Assembly (NCBI RefSeq): GCF_019703515.2
Contig: NC_059374.1
Span: forward strand, 12,994,245-13,058,244
Direction: 5' to 3'
Source of the DNA: Myxocyprinus asiaticus
Lineage: Eukaryota; Chordata; Actinopteri; Cypriniformes; Catostomidae
Length of the DNA stretch: 64,000 bases
The first letter of the stretch is position 1. Each line of letters opens with the position of its first letter. The notes beneath the pieces were generated by a model that had not been told where the DNA came from, made no database searches, and saw only the letters and a list, made by a program, of their open reading frames with translations. This document shows positions 26,525 through 32,266 of the stretch, in pieces. The position numbers were made by a program, and so were the translations under genes.

Positions 26525-27925
26525 ATTCAATTTTTATTTATTTTTATTCCATTTTTAATTATTATTTTATTATTGTCTATGTCAATGTTGCTGTTTTGTA
26601 TTGTTGTGCACTGGAAGCTCCTGTCACCAAGACAAATTCCTTGTATGTGTAAGCATACCTGGCAATAAAGCTGATTCTGATTCTGATTCTGAAAACGCTA
26701 CTTACTGTACTAATCCTACTTTAGCAACCATTCCCATCTGCCATATTATCAGACAAGCTTTTGCTTTAATACAAGTCTATGAAAGTCCTGAGTTTTTGGA
26801 TAGTTTTAAACAGAATTTACAGAAACATCCCAAAATATGGTTAAAATTTTGTTGCAGAAGCACTTATAATAGTGACACAAGGTATCCAGAAAGTATACAT
26901 TAAACTATGTATCAGCCCTCCTTTCCAATAACATCAGGAAAGATTCCTAAATTTGCTCCAATGTAAATAAATGTAATATCATTTAACAGTAATCCATTTA
27001 TGACTTGATTCTTGTCATAGTAGAGGCGATAAAGAGTTCAGAGTAGGGCAATTCCAGCATTATGGATGACATTTGCAGTGAAAATATGAAATTTAACTTC
27101 ATATATAAAATACTCATTACCAGCATATTAAACAATTTTTATGTATAATCATAGATCCCTGCAGACAGATGCACAATCCAGAAATAATTATAGCCACAGA
27201 ATATAGAAAGGTTGGCACTCCTAAGAACATGTAATATTTATTTTTTTATTCATTGTCGTTTTCACATAAATGGGGAAAAACCAGCATTGTGGCATGACAT
27301 CTCTTCGTTATGGGCATGACCATTGTGAAAGCAGCACTTACATCATGAGGGGAAACCATCCAAAACGCTTTGAAATCTGCAGACATCGACCTCTGAGACA
27401 TATTATATTACATTATAATACCCATCAAGGCTGCATGATGAATTGAAATAGGTTTGAAAATTGCCATTTTTCCATGGTATGGCTGACATTTTTGTGGAAT
27501 TGCCCAGTACTGAGTATGTTGTAGAAACGTTAGAATCCTTTCATTGTCACACATCATTAAAGCCAACCTAAGAGTATATATCCATTACATTTTTATCACT
27601 TATTAAAACTTTTTATAAAAAATCGTGCTGTTTAATGAAATGTGCGATTCATTCATGAGATGTTCAGCTAAGCTTGTCTAAGGAAGCAGCAAAGGTAACA
27701 AAGTGGGGAGAGAGCAGTATACAGTGTGTAGCCATGCTGTAGCATTGCATCTGTAGAGGGCAGTGTTTGTCCTGAACTGAACCTAGATATGTGCTGTGTG
27801 TAGCTCTACAGTCTGTGCTTACTCAACCAGCAACCAGCTGATTGGCTTAGTATTTTGGGTCACAAAATGTAAAATATGTTGGTCAAATTACCCTTGACGT
27901 GTTTGTTTATCAACCAAAATATATA

Positions 27926-27966
<41 letters not shown>

Positions 27967-27967
27967 A

Positions 27968-28050
<83 letters not shown>

Positions 28051-28911
28051 GATCAGCCACAACATTAAAACCACCTGCCTAATATTGTGTAGGTCCAAAC
28101 AGGATTTGTGCGCTAAAACAGCACCAACCTGCATATCAGAATAGCATTTTTCTCACTACAATTGTACAGAGTGGTTATCTGAGTTAATGTAGCCTTTGTC
28201 AGTTTGAACCAGTCTGGCCATTCTCTGTTGACCTCTCTCATCAACAAGGCATTTCCGTCCACAGAACTGCCGCTCACTGGAAGTTTTTTTGTTTTTGTTT
28301 TTTTGTTTTTTTTTGGCACCATTCTGAGTAAATTCTAGAGACTATTGTGTGTGAAAATCCCAGGAGATCAGCAGTTACAGAAATACTCAAACCAGCCCAT
28401 CTGGCACCATCATCCATGCGATTATCTAACCAGCCAATCATGTAGCAGCAGTGCAGCGCACAAAATAATGCAGATACAGGTCAGGAGCTTCAGTTAATGT
28501 TCACATCAACCATCAGAATGGGTAAAAAATGTAATCTCAGTGATTTGGACCGTGGCATGATTATTGGTGCCAGATGGGCTGGTTTGAGTATTTCTGTAAC
28601 TGTTGATCTCCTGGGATTTTCACGCACAACAGTCTCTAGAATTTACTCCAAATGGTGCCAGAAACAAAAAAACATCCAGTGAGCGGCAGTTTTGCGGATG
28701 GAAACAGCTTGTTGATGAGAGAGGTCAATAGAGAATGGCCAGACTGGTTCGAACTGAGAAAGTCTACGGTAACTCAGATAGCCACTCTGTACAATTGTGG
28801 TGAGAAGGATATCATCTCAGAATGCTATTCTGAGATGTGGGTTGGTGCTGTTTTGGTGGCACGAGGGGGACCTACACAATATTAGGCAGGTGATTTTAAT
28901 GTTGTGGCTGA

Positions 28912-28976
<65 letters not shown>

Positions 28977-30554
28977 GTGCATCTCAATAAATTAGAATGT
29001 CGTGGAAAAGTTCATTTATTTCAGTAATTCAACTCAAATTGTGAAACTCGTGTATTAAATAAATTCAATGCACACAGACTGAAGTAGTTTAAGTCTTTGG
29101 TTCTTTTAATTGTGATGATTTTGACTCACATTTAACAAAAACCCACCAATTCACTATCTCAAAAAATTAGAATATGGTGACATGCCAATCAGCTAATCAA
29201 CTCAAAACACCTGCAAAGGTTTCCTGAGCCTTCAAAATGGTCTCTCAGTTTGGTTCACTAGGCTACACAATCATGGGGAAGACTGCTGATCTGACAGTTG
29301 TCCAGAAGACAATCATTGACACCCTTCACAAGGAGGGTAAGCCACAAACATTCATTGCCAAAGAAGCTGGCTGTTCACAGAGTGCTGTATCCAAGCATGT
29401 TAACAGAAAGTTGAGTGGAAGGAAAAAGTGTGGAAGAAAAAGATGCACAACCAACCAAGAGAACCACAGCCTTATGATTGTCAAGCAAAATCGATACAAG
29501 AATTTAGGTGAACTTCACAAGGAATGGACTGAGGCTGGGGTCAAGGCATCAAGAGCCAACACACACAGACATGTCAAGGAATTTGGCTACAGTTGTCATA
29601 TTCCTCTTGTTAAGCCACTCCTGAACCACAGACAACGTCAGAGGCGTCTTACCTGGGCTAAGGAGAAGAAGAACTGGACTGTTGCCCAGTGGTCCAAAGT
29701 CCTCTTTTCAGATGAGAGCAAGTTTTGTATTTCATTTGGAAACCAAGGTCCTAGAGTCTGGAGGAAGGGTGGAGAAGCTCATAGCCCAAGTTGCTTGAAG
29801 TCCAGTGTTAAGTTTCCACAGTCTGTGATGATTTGGGGTGCAATGTCATCTGCTGGTGTTGGTCCATTGTGTTTTTTGAAAACCAAAGTCACTGCACCCG
29901 TTTACCAAGAAATTTTGGAGCACTTCATGCTTCCTTCTGCTGACCAGCTTTTTAAAGATGCTGATTTCATTTTCCAGCAGGATTTGGCACCTGCCCACAC
30001 TGCCAGAAGCACCAAAAGTTGGTTAAATGACCATGGTGTTGGTGTGCTTGACTGGCCAGCAAACTCACCAGACCTGAACCCCATAGAGAATCTATGGGGT
30101 ATTGTCAAGAGGAAAATGAGAAACAAGAGACCAAAAAATGCAGATGAGCTGAAGGCCACTGTCATAGAAACCTGGGCTTCCATACCACCTCAGCAGTGCC
30201 ACAAACTGATCACCTCCATGCCACGCCGAATTGAGGCAGTAATTAAAGCAAAAGGAGCCCCTACCAAGAATTGAGTACATATACAGTAATTGAACATACT
30301 TTCCAGAAGGCCAACAATTCACTAAAAATGTTTTTTTTATTGGTCTTATGATGTATTCTAATTTTTTGAGATAGTGAATTAGTGGGTTTTTGTTAAATGT
30401 GAGCCAAAATCATCACAATTAAAAGAACCAAAGACTTAAACTACTTCAGTCTGTGTGCATTGAATTTATTTAATACACGAGTTTCACAATTTGAGTTGAA
30501 TTACTGAAATAAATGAACTTTTCCACGACATTCTAATTTATTGAGATGCACCTG

Positions 30555-30630
<76 letters not shown>

Positions 30631-32266
30631 GGCTATTTAAATAGGTGTTTCATTTTTAAATGTGATTTCTTTTTACATTACTCATCAGGTGTTTCTGTAG
30701 TGTGATTTATTATATAAAAATAATGCATAAAAAAACCCTCCATTAATTATGCCCCCTGACCCGTACATAAATTCCATAATAAAAGTATGTAATTTCCTAC
30801 CATAAACTCATTTGCAAGATTGCTGTGGACTGTAGGCCAGGAATAGGTATATTTTCAATTACATTTATTAAGCCACTTTTTGTTTTGCCTACTCAATGCT
30901 TTACTTGTCTGCCACAAGTAATACATTTCAATCTGAATATCTTATTTATTTTATAGAAACACTTTATTTTAAGGGTCCACAATAATGTACAAGTTTAACA
31001 TAAATAAGACACTAATTAATTATTAACAGAATGCTATCTTAGCCATAATATACAACTTAATGAATGCCTTATTTTTTTGTGTAGAAAGTAATGTAATTAG
31101 TGCTCTGCTTAATAGATAAAATTTCAAGTTTACTAAACAATATTAAGCCAGTAATTAAGGCTAATTAGGACTGGCCTTTCAAATCTGATTTTTTTTTTTT
31201 TTTTTTAAGTTTACTACAAATGCTGTAAACACCTAATAAATAATAAATGTTAAATATTAATATAAAATCAAATTATCTTTATTTTAAGATTCATTTCATT
31301 TAACTAAATTAGATCATTTGCAATAGTTCATTAACGCAGTTCATTAGTAGCAATTTAGTAATTCTAGTACTAATAATTACTTAATATAGTTCAATAAATT
31401 TAAAATACCACCTAACATGTGTAAAGCAATCCTGTAACTTGAGTAGGTAAAAACTGATCTTAAGAAACAGGGGGTCAAGTTGTCTTTAATACAAAATTGT
31501 AGCAATTTATTAGTATAACCAATACTGATTTGTCATAATTACTGTCTTAATATATTTAAATAAACTTGAATACCACCTAATAAATGCTAAACAAACCAGT
31601 AAGTTAAATAGGTTAAATTTTCACTTTAGAGCAGGAGGTCCTATTGAGATAGACTTACTCTACATTCAGTTAATTATTAATTGATGTCTTATTCATGCTT
31701 AACTAGTGCATTATTGTGGACACTTAAAATAGTGTTACCGAATTACCTTTATTTGGGGGGCCTTTCTCAGCAGTGTTGATGTATGCAATTCATTTTCAAT
31801 TCATTAATCTGCATTTCATGTAATTAATTCAGTTACAAATTTTAATCTATTGACAGCCCTGATCATTATGTAATAAAAAATACATTGAAAAAGTACAATA
31901 AAAAATTAATTCATATTCAATATATGGTGTTAATTAGTATTATTTAGTAAGTATATTGTAACATGGTAACATGGGCACTGTAATGTAAAGTCTGACCATT
32001 TATTGTGATCTTATTTTTATATAATGATCATGTCTTTGAGTACTTGAGTGAAATGTGTAAATTAGAGTAATATATTCAGAATAATTCTTTATTTTTTCTC
32101 TTTCTCTTCCTCTCTCAGGGAGCAGATCTTCAAACAATCTACAGAGCTTATGTGTCGTGCATACGGAGAGGTGTATAAAGCCATCACCAACCCTGCAAAC
32201 TCTTATAAAGAGCCAGAATCTGTCCTGCACAGATCTCCACAGCAGGTACAAACACTGCTGTCCTGA
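2827..32266 (+). CDS. cog6: cog6, 3' part (five joined C-terminal exons)
   Basis: COG6 is a subunit of lobe B of the conserved oligomeric Golgi complex, a peripheral Golgi membrane tether for retrograde vesicles. The five exons given separately join in one frame to 185 residues plus TGA: 168, 108, 54, 80 and 148 nt, with introns in phase 0, 0, 0 and 2. The joined peptide follows vertebrate COG6 without a gap, including [33 protein letters not shown] and the C-terminal [12 protein letters not shown]. Vertebrate COG6 is about 657 residues, so this is roughly the last 28%. All exon edges have AG/GT signals. Introns are 530 bp, 17.7 kb, 95 bp and 10.5 kb, and the two large ones are mostly transposable elements. 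Earlier exons and the promoter lie left of the window. No frame damage was seen, so the gene is probably functional. Identification rests on recalled family sequence, not a search. Confidence 0.95.
2995..3524. other. cog6: Short cog6 intron
   Basis: 530-bp intron with a long (TA)n run at about 3340-3390 followed by a T run. No other element is recognised. Confidence 0.8.
3525..3632 (+). CDS. cog6: cog6 exon (fourth from last)
   Basis: Acceptor ...CATGCTGTAG at 3524 and donor GTGAGA at 3633 enclose 36 codons in phase 0, starting [15 protein letters not shown] and ending QQHTAEQ. The open frame runs on past the donor to a stop at 3722, but that extension (3633-3722) is intron, because the protein continues with GPLANLPG in the next exon. 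Confidence 0.94.
3633..4324. other. cog6 intron, AT-rich, no gene seen
   Basis: AT-rich sequence with no recognisable repeat ends or coding signal before the (TA)n tract at 4325. Confidence 0.6.
4325..4382. repeat. (TA)n microsatellite
   Basis: Nearly pure (TA)n which abuts the left end of the family B Tc1-like element. Confidence 0.95.
4383..5953 (+). mobile_element. Tc1-like transposon, family B, copy 1
   Basis: The 1571-bp element is flanked by TA at 4381-4382 and 5954-5955. Its inverted repeats are about 200 bp, starting CAGGTGCATCTCAATAAATT and including an inner block (AACCCACCAATTCACTATCT). A near-identical copy lies at 28974-30554 in the next large cog6 intron. Both are in the + direction and both were inserted into (TA)n. 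Confidence 0.95.
4646..5674 (+). CDS. Tc1-like transposase, family B copy 1, 3-residue deletion
   Basis: 342-residue open frame. The catalytic triad is present: D in LFSDESKF, D in [10 protein letters not shown] and E in [12 protein letters not shown] (DD34E). An N-terminal helix-turn-helix ([18 protein letters not shown]) and a basic linker ([11 protein letters not shown]) are visible. Compared with copy 2 it lacks three residues (ANT) after KASR, a 9-bp loss near 4962, and has about 17 substitutions; APSHTA replaces the usual APAHTA. The true start may be the second Met (MGKTADLT), 12 codons in, which is nearer the usual family start. The frame is open; activity is uncertain because of the deletion in the DNA-binding half. 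Confidence 0.9.
   Translation: MVSQFGSLGYTIMGKTADLTIVQKTIIDTLHKEGKPQTFIAKEAGCSQSAVSKHVNRKLSGRKKCGRKRCTTNRENRSLMIVKQNRFKNLGELHKEWTESGVKASRHRHVKKFGYSCRIPLVKPLLNHIQRQRRLTWAKEKKNWTVAQWSKVLFSDESKFCISFGNQGLRVWRKGGEAHSPSCLKSSVKFPQSVMIWGAVSSAGVGPLCFLKTKVTAPVYQEILEHFMLPSADQLFKDADFIFQQDLAPSHTAKSTKSWLNDHGVGVLEWPANSPDLNPIENLWGIVKRKMRNKRPKTADELKATVKETWASIPPQQCHKLIISMPRRIEAVIKAKGAPTKY
5971..6040. repeat. (TG)n-(TA)n microsatellite
   Basis: A (TG)n run passes into (TA)n just right of the family B Tc1-like element. Confidence 0.9.
6284..6341 (+). other. First-exon-like start with splice donor, unidentified
   Basis: ATGGCGCCG starts a 19-codon frame, [19 protein letters not shown], plus one base, followed directly by the consensus donor GTAAGAAA at 6342. 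A GTCATGTGAC E-box-like palindrome lies 10 bp upstream of the ATG. The paired copy near 57.9-58.0 kb has lost this reading frame. It could be the promoter and first exon of a transposon gene, a nested gene or chance. I do not recognise the peptide and found no second exon. Confidence 0.25.
6885..8239. mobile_element. Non-autonomous transposon, hAT-like ends
   Basis: Starts CAGGGACAAGTGG and ends ATCGATCCCTG-like (..GTCGATCCCTG). It is bracketed by ACTTG at 6880-6884 and 8240-8244. The paralogous copy near 57.5 kb reads straight across the site without it, so the edges are those of a real insertion. Both ends carry several ACTTGTCC/GGACAAGT words in inverted orientation. The inside holds a (TA)n run at 6994-7047 and no transposase. 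CAGGG termini suggest hAT, but only 5 bp of target duplication are clear instead of 8. Confidence 0.7.
8701..9340. other. cog6 intron, nothing recognised
   Basis: Unique-looking AT-rich sequence; the 63-residue open frame near 9106 has no recognisable feature. Confidence 0.5.
9341..9660. repeat. GGGCCCAAGCAC tandem motif, left part of a larger repeat
   Basis: Five to six imperfect units of about 55-65 bp, each with TTCTTCTAAGGATTATT and GGGCCCAAGCACTGAAAGTG. The inverse motif GTGCTTGGGCCC ends the block at about 13855, so this and 12410-13855 look like the two flanks of one element. Confidence 0.8.
9665..12409 (+). mobile_element. Non-LTR retrotransposon (L2/CR1-group LINE), decayed, 3' truncated
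   Basis: Begins near CAAGATGGCACCGAGTG, like the 5' end of the second LINE at 23338, and carries endonuclease then reverse transcriptase in the + direction. It stops at about 12409, inside the C-terminal coding part, without the tail seen in the other LINE, and joins directly to the GGGCCCAAGCAC repeat. Inserted LINEs usually lose the 5' end, so loss of the 3' end suggests a later deletion or recombination. Confidence 0.88.
9686..12409 (+). pseudogene. LINE ORF: APE endonuclease plus reverse transcriptase, broken
   Basis: The 9686-10699 frame (337 residues) is an AP-like endonuclease: [11 protein letters not shown] at the start, CLTETWM (catalytic Glu), GDFNKASF (Asn/Asp block) and [17 protein letters not shown] (SDH motif) at the end. 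The reverse transcriptase lies at 11004-12250: [47 protein letters not shown] and the catalytic FADDTTV, then the [12 protein letters not shown] block. Breaks include frameshifts near 10700 and 10940-11004, a TGA at 11745-11747 where a CGA Arg codon is expected, and a frameshift near 12240. It cannot make a full protein. Confidence 0.9.
12410..13855. repeat. Unclassified repeat with two internal ~700-bp units, right part
   Basis: Two tandem copies at about 12415-13110 and 13125-13850 share CGGTGTTGCCATGG, CATAGCGCC.CCA.CTGGC and TTGCTTCAAAATT.T. It ends ATGGTGCTTGGGCCC, the inverse of the left motif. No coding sequence; a common fish-type interspersed repeat that I cannot class. Confidence 0.75.
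13890..14205. mobile_element. Degraded TTAA-type MITE
   Basis: Carries the typical block AGTTCACCTAAAAATGAAAA and CTGTCATTGTTTACTCACCC, as in the better copies at 19179 and 22938. No clear right terminus is left before the LTR element. Confidence 0.6.
14241..14572 (-). repeat. 3' LTR of the Gmr1-like element
   Basis: 332 bp, aligned along its length with 18657-19005. It is shorter mainly because it lacks GAGTATTTATT-type sequence near the inner side and a few bases near CTATATATAAACAGTCTC. Edges TGTGAAAGATCC and CATGCCACA on the + strand. Confidence 0.92.
14573..14592 (-). other. Polypurine tract next to 3' LTR
   Basis: On the - strand GGCAGTGGGGGTA leads straight into the 3' LTR. It is the position and composition expected of the plus-strand primer. 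Confidence 0.6.
14589..15729 (-). pseudogene. Reverse transcriptase and truncated RNase H of the Gmr1-like element
   Basis: The 204-residue frame at 15026-15640 holds the RT core: [30 protein letters not shown] (usually D in this place), [15 protein letters not shown] with the first catalytic Asp, [15 protein letters not shown] and [11 protein letters not shown] with the YxDD pair. Thumb and connection follow in another frame ([20 protein letters not shown]). RNase H begins with MDASDKGLG and reaches [16 protein letters not shown], then breaks at a poly(C) run (14625-14637). The rest of RNase H is missing, so a deletion up to the polypurine tract is inferred. At least two frameshifts separate the parts. 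No integrase follows, unlike most Ty3/Gypsy elements. Confidence 0.92.
15730..17281 (-). pseudogene. Integrase of the Gmr1-like element, upstream of RT
   Basis: The 204-residue frame at 16667-17281 contains the HHCC zinc-binding part ([13 protein letters not shown], then CAACRECQ) and the first catalytic Asp in [10 protein letters not shown] second frame, 16116-16787, continues the core: [22 protein letters not shown], and [11 protein letters not shown] with the catalytic Glu. The second catalytic Asp is changed to Asn (AAT at 16539-16541 on the complement), one transition from GAT. A C-terminal part lies at 15661-15996 ([11 protein letters not shown], the usual end of such integrases) and runs directly into RT. 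Two frameshifts and the lost Asp make it inactive. Its place before RT is the key diagnostic. Confidence 0.9.
17282..17873 (-). pseudogene. Zinc knuckle and protease of the Gmr1-like element
   Basis: Frame 17454-17873 (139 residues) has a zinc-knuckle relic, [14 protein letters not shown], in which the first Cys of CCHC is replaced by Tyr. It is followed by a retropepsin-type active site, [19 protein letters not shown], with Leu where Ser or Thr is expected after Asp. Frame 17178-17453 continues with the protease end, [18 protein letters not shown] frameshift lies between the two. Confidence 0.8.
17900..18636 (-). pseudogene. Gag with SCAN-like region of the Gmr1-like element
   Basis: The start is [14 protein letters not shown] at 18636, directly after the primer-binding site; a glutamine-rich segment follows. 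The next frame (18179-18409) reads [20 protein letters not shown] then [20 protein letters not shown], the pattern of a SCAN domain. A third frame near 17930-18060 continues [13 protein letters not shown], a TAG stop at 18001-18003, WVQCH and [16 protein letters not shown], again SCAN-like. The vertebrate SCAN domain is held to derive from Gmr1-like gag, which fits. Several frameshifts and the stop make it a pseudogene. Confidence 0.8.
18638..18656 (-). other. Primer-binding site of the LTR element
   Basis: On the - strand GTGGTGCCGAAAACCCGGC follows the 5' LTR directly. TGGTGCCGAAA at this place looks like a tRNA 3'-end complement; I cannot name the tRNA with confidence. Confidence 0.6.
18657..19005 (-). 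repeat. 5' LTR of the Gmr1-like element
   Basis: 349 bp with edges TGTGAAAGATCC and CATGCTACA on the + strand. A TATATATAAA-like box at about 18790 (TTTATATATA on the - strand) and the GAGTATTTATT stretch near 18710, which on the - strand supplies an AATAAATA-type signal, fit an LTR promoter and terminator. Confidence 0.92.
19006..19178. other. Spacer between LTR element and MITE
   Basis: Short intron stretch with no recognised feature. Confidence 0.4.
19179..19995. mobile_element. TTAA-target MITE, long copy
   Basis: Flanked by TTAA at 19175-19178 and 19996-19999. The inverted ends are AGGGATATTTCACCC and GGGTGAACTATCCCT. The inside holds the usual ATTTACTCA.CCTCATGCCAT block and no transposase. 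TTAA targets occur in piggyBac- and Kolobok-type families; I cannot tell which supplied the ends. Confidence 0.85.
20000..20712. other. cog6 intron, no gene seen
   Basis: Mixed-composition unique-looking sequence. The 127-residue frame at 19983-20366 starts inside the MITE end and has no recognisable domain. Confidence 0.5.
20717..21110. mobile_element. TTAA-type MITE, right end lost
   Basis: TTAA at 20713-20716 then AGGATTAGTTCACCCAAAAA, followed by the usual body (TCTTCTGAAACCATATGATAGC, read as two blocks). A right terminus is not visible before the cog6 exon at 21347. Confidence 0.6.
21347..21400 (+). CDS. cog6: cog6 exon (third from last, 54 nt)
   Basis: A short 18-codon exon, [18 protein letters not shown], has a pyrimidine-rich acceptor (TCTCTCTCTCAG at 21346) and donor GTGAGG at 21401. 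It is in phase 0 on both sides and matches the COG6 stretch between the VQQH and VQFDRYL blocks. It is too short for an ORF search and was found by following the protein. Confidence 0.92.
21496..21575 (+). CDS. cog6: cog6 exon (second from last)
   Basis: Acceptor ...TTTTACTCATAG at 21495 and donor GTATGT from 21576. The 80 nt give 26 codons plus two bases: [17 protein letters not shown] then LNFLLSAAI. The last codon AA|G is completed by the first base of the final exon, so the intron is in phase 2. The intron before it is only 95 bp, in contrast to the 17.7 and 10.5 kb introns nearby. Confidence 0.93.
21775..22262. repeat. Local duplication, two ~190-bp copies 296 bp apart
   Basis: Copies at 21775-21961 and 22071-22262 share AGAAAATGGCCCCTTTTAAA, GTTTCACTTCTAA and CTCATATGGTTAAGAGTATT. 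They are separated by T/G-rich low-complexity sequence (TTTTGTGTTGTG words). No coding sequence. Confidence 0.85.
22263..22937. other. cog6 intron with (CT)n, no gene seen
   Basis: T-rich low-complexity sequence to about 22390, unique-looking sequence, then a CT-rich microsatellite at 22727-22786. No gene. Confidence 0.6.
22938..23237. mobile_element. TTAA-target MITE, complete short copy
   Basis: 300 bp between TTAA at 22934-22937 and 23238-23241. Inner landmarks: ATGAAAATTCTGTCATTG, TTTACTCACCCTCACGTTG, and GAGGGTGATTAAATGATGAC near the right end. Confidence 0.8.
23338..26694 (+). mobile_element. Non-LTR retrotransposon (L2/CR1-group LINE), near full length, decayed
   Basis: Begins near GATGGCACCGCGGATGGCTG and ends in AATAAAGCTGATTCTGATTC with repeated ATTCTG, the short-repeat 3' tail typical of L2-type LINEs. 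It has endonuclease and reverse transcriptase in the + direction like the LINE at 9665, but the two differ clearly and are separate families. The 3' untranslated part has grown (TG)n and (TA)n tracts (26400-26522). Confidence 0.9.
23340..26126 (+). pseudogene. LINE ORF: APE endonuclease plus reverse transcriptase, broken
   Basis: Frame one, up to 23971, holds the endonuclease start: [40 protein letters not shown]. Frame two, 24015-24887, continues GNFNKANV (expected GDFN), [19 protein letters not shown] and the linker. Reverse transcriptase pieces lie in several frames: [13 protein letters not shown] (24884-25114), [20 protein letters not shown] (25199-25558), the catalytic FADDTTVIG at about 25561, and [16 protein letters not shown] (25686-26129). 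At least four frameshifts and a stop at 25557 separate them, so it is non-functional. Confidence 0.9.
26700..27041. other. cog6 intron, nothing recognised
   Basis: AT-rich unique-looking sequence after the LINE tail. Confidence 0.5.
27046..27505. mobile_element. MITE with GGGCAATTCCA ends
   Basis: 460 bp with inverted ends GGGCAATTCCAGCA and TGTGGAATTGCCC, flanked by AGTA at 27042-27045 and 27506-27509. No coding sequence. A 4-bp duplication does not point to one superfamily. Confidence 0.6.
27510..27929. other. cog6 intron, nothing recognised
   Basis: No repeat ends or coding signal seen before the microsatellites at 27930. Confidence 0.5.
27930..28046. repeat. (TG)n-(TA)n-(CA)n compound microsatellite
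   Basis: Three dinucleotide runs in a row, (TG)n, (TA)n and (CA)n, make a near-palindrome. The last run abuts the fold-back element. Confidence 0.95.
28047..28917. mobile_element. Fold-back Tc1 derivative, copy 1
   Basis: 871 bp. Left end CACCGATCAGCCACAACATT, right end its complement with GATCTGTG; TA follows at 28918-28919. Arms of roughly 360-370 bp are inverted copies of one another, each encoding the N-terminal part of a Tc1-like transposase ([23 protein letters not shown]). The central loop of about 130 bp holds the leader and start codon. Catalytic domains are absent. The same structure is found at 34110-34965. Confidence 0.88.
28517..28885 (+). pseudogene. N-terminal Tc1-like transposase remnant in fold-back arm
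   Basis: ATG at 28517 reads [20 protein letters not shown] and a helix-turn-helix ([20 protein letters not shown]), then shifts frame near 28660 and goes on as [17 protein letters not shown] to GGPTQY. Residues expected between these parts, including all of the DDE core, are missing. Confidence 0.75.
28918..28973. repeat. (TA)n microsatellite between two Tc1-type elements
   Basis: Pure (TA)n that supplies the TA target of both the fold-back element on its left and the family B Tc1-like element on its right. Confidence 0.95.
28974..30554 (+). mobile_element. Tc1-like transposon, family B, copy 2
   Basis: 1581 bp with the same ~200-bp inverted repeats (CAGGTGCATCTCAATAAATT) and TA flanks at 28972-28973 and 30555-30556 as copy 1. 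By eye the two copies agree over nearly all bases, implying recent spread. This copy has no deletion. Confidence 0.95.
29237..30274 (+). CDS. Tc1-like transposase, family B copy 2, apparently intact
   Basis: 345-residue open frame. The catalytic residues are D in LFSDESKF, D in [10 protein letters not shown] and E in [12 protein letters not shown] (DD34E). The helix-turn-helix [12 protein letters not shown], the basic linker [10 protein letters not shown] and the C-terminal [17 protein letters not shown] fit Tc1. Translation may start at 29237 or at the internal MGKTADLT 12 codons later. It has the three residues missing in copy 1 and the usual APAHTA, so it is the better candidate for a functional protein. 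It lies in a cog6 intron in the same direction as the gene. Confidence 0.93.
   Translation: MVSQFGSLGYTIMGKTADLTVVQKTIIDTLHKEGKPQTFIAKEAGCSQSAVSKHVNRKLSGRKKCGRKRCTTNQENHSLMIVKQNRYKNLGELHKEWTEAGVKASRANTHRHVKEFGYSCHIPLVKPLLNHRQRQRRLTWAKEKKNWTVAQWSKVLFSDESKFCISFGNQGPRVWRKGGEAHSPSCLKSSVKFPQSVMIWGAMSSAGVGPLCFLKTKVTAPVYQEILEHFMLPSADQLFKDADFIFQQDLAPAHTARSTKSWLNDHGVGVLDWPANSPDLNPIENLWGIVKRKMRNKRPKNADELKATVIETWASIPPQQCHKLITSMPRRIEAVIKAKGAPTKN
30557..30628. repeat. (TA)n microsatellite
   Basis: About 72 bp of (TA)n with one TG step, right of the family B copy 2 element. Confidence 0.95.
30955..31740. mobile_element. MITE with ~70-bp inverted ends
   Basis: The left end (AACACTTTATTTTAAGGGTC, CACAATAATGTACAAGTTTA) is repeated inverted at the right end (GTGCATTATTGTGGACAC, TTAAAATAGTGTTACC). 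The inside is AT-rich without a frame. A related end type occurs near 63632-63910. Confidence 0.7.
31741..32118. other. cog6 intron before last exon, nothing recognised
   Basis: AT-rich sequence ending in a CT-rich acceptor tract; no element identified. Confidence 0.5.
32119..32266 (+). CDS. cog6: cog6 terminal coding exon
   Basis: Acceptor TTCCTCTCTCAG at 32118. The first base completes a Lys codon, followed by 48 codons and TGA at 32264-32266. The peptide begins [20 protein letters not shown] and ends with the conserved COG6 tail [12 protein letters not shown]. The 3' UTR follows directly. Confidence 0.94.

Noticed and set aside
26244..26668. Cys/Val/Tyr-rich frames of about 100 residues
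   Set aside because: Translation of (TGTA)n, (TG)n and (TA)n in the LINE 3' region.
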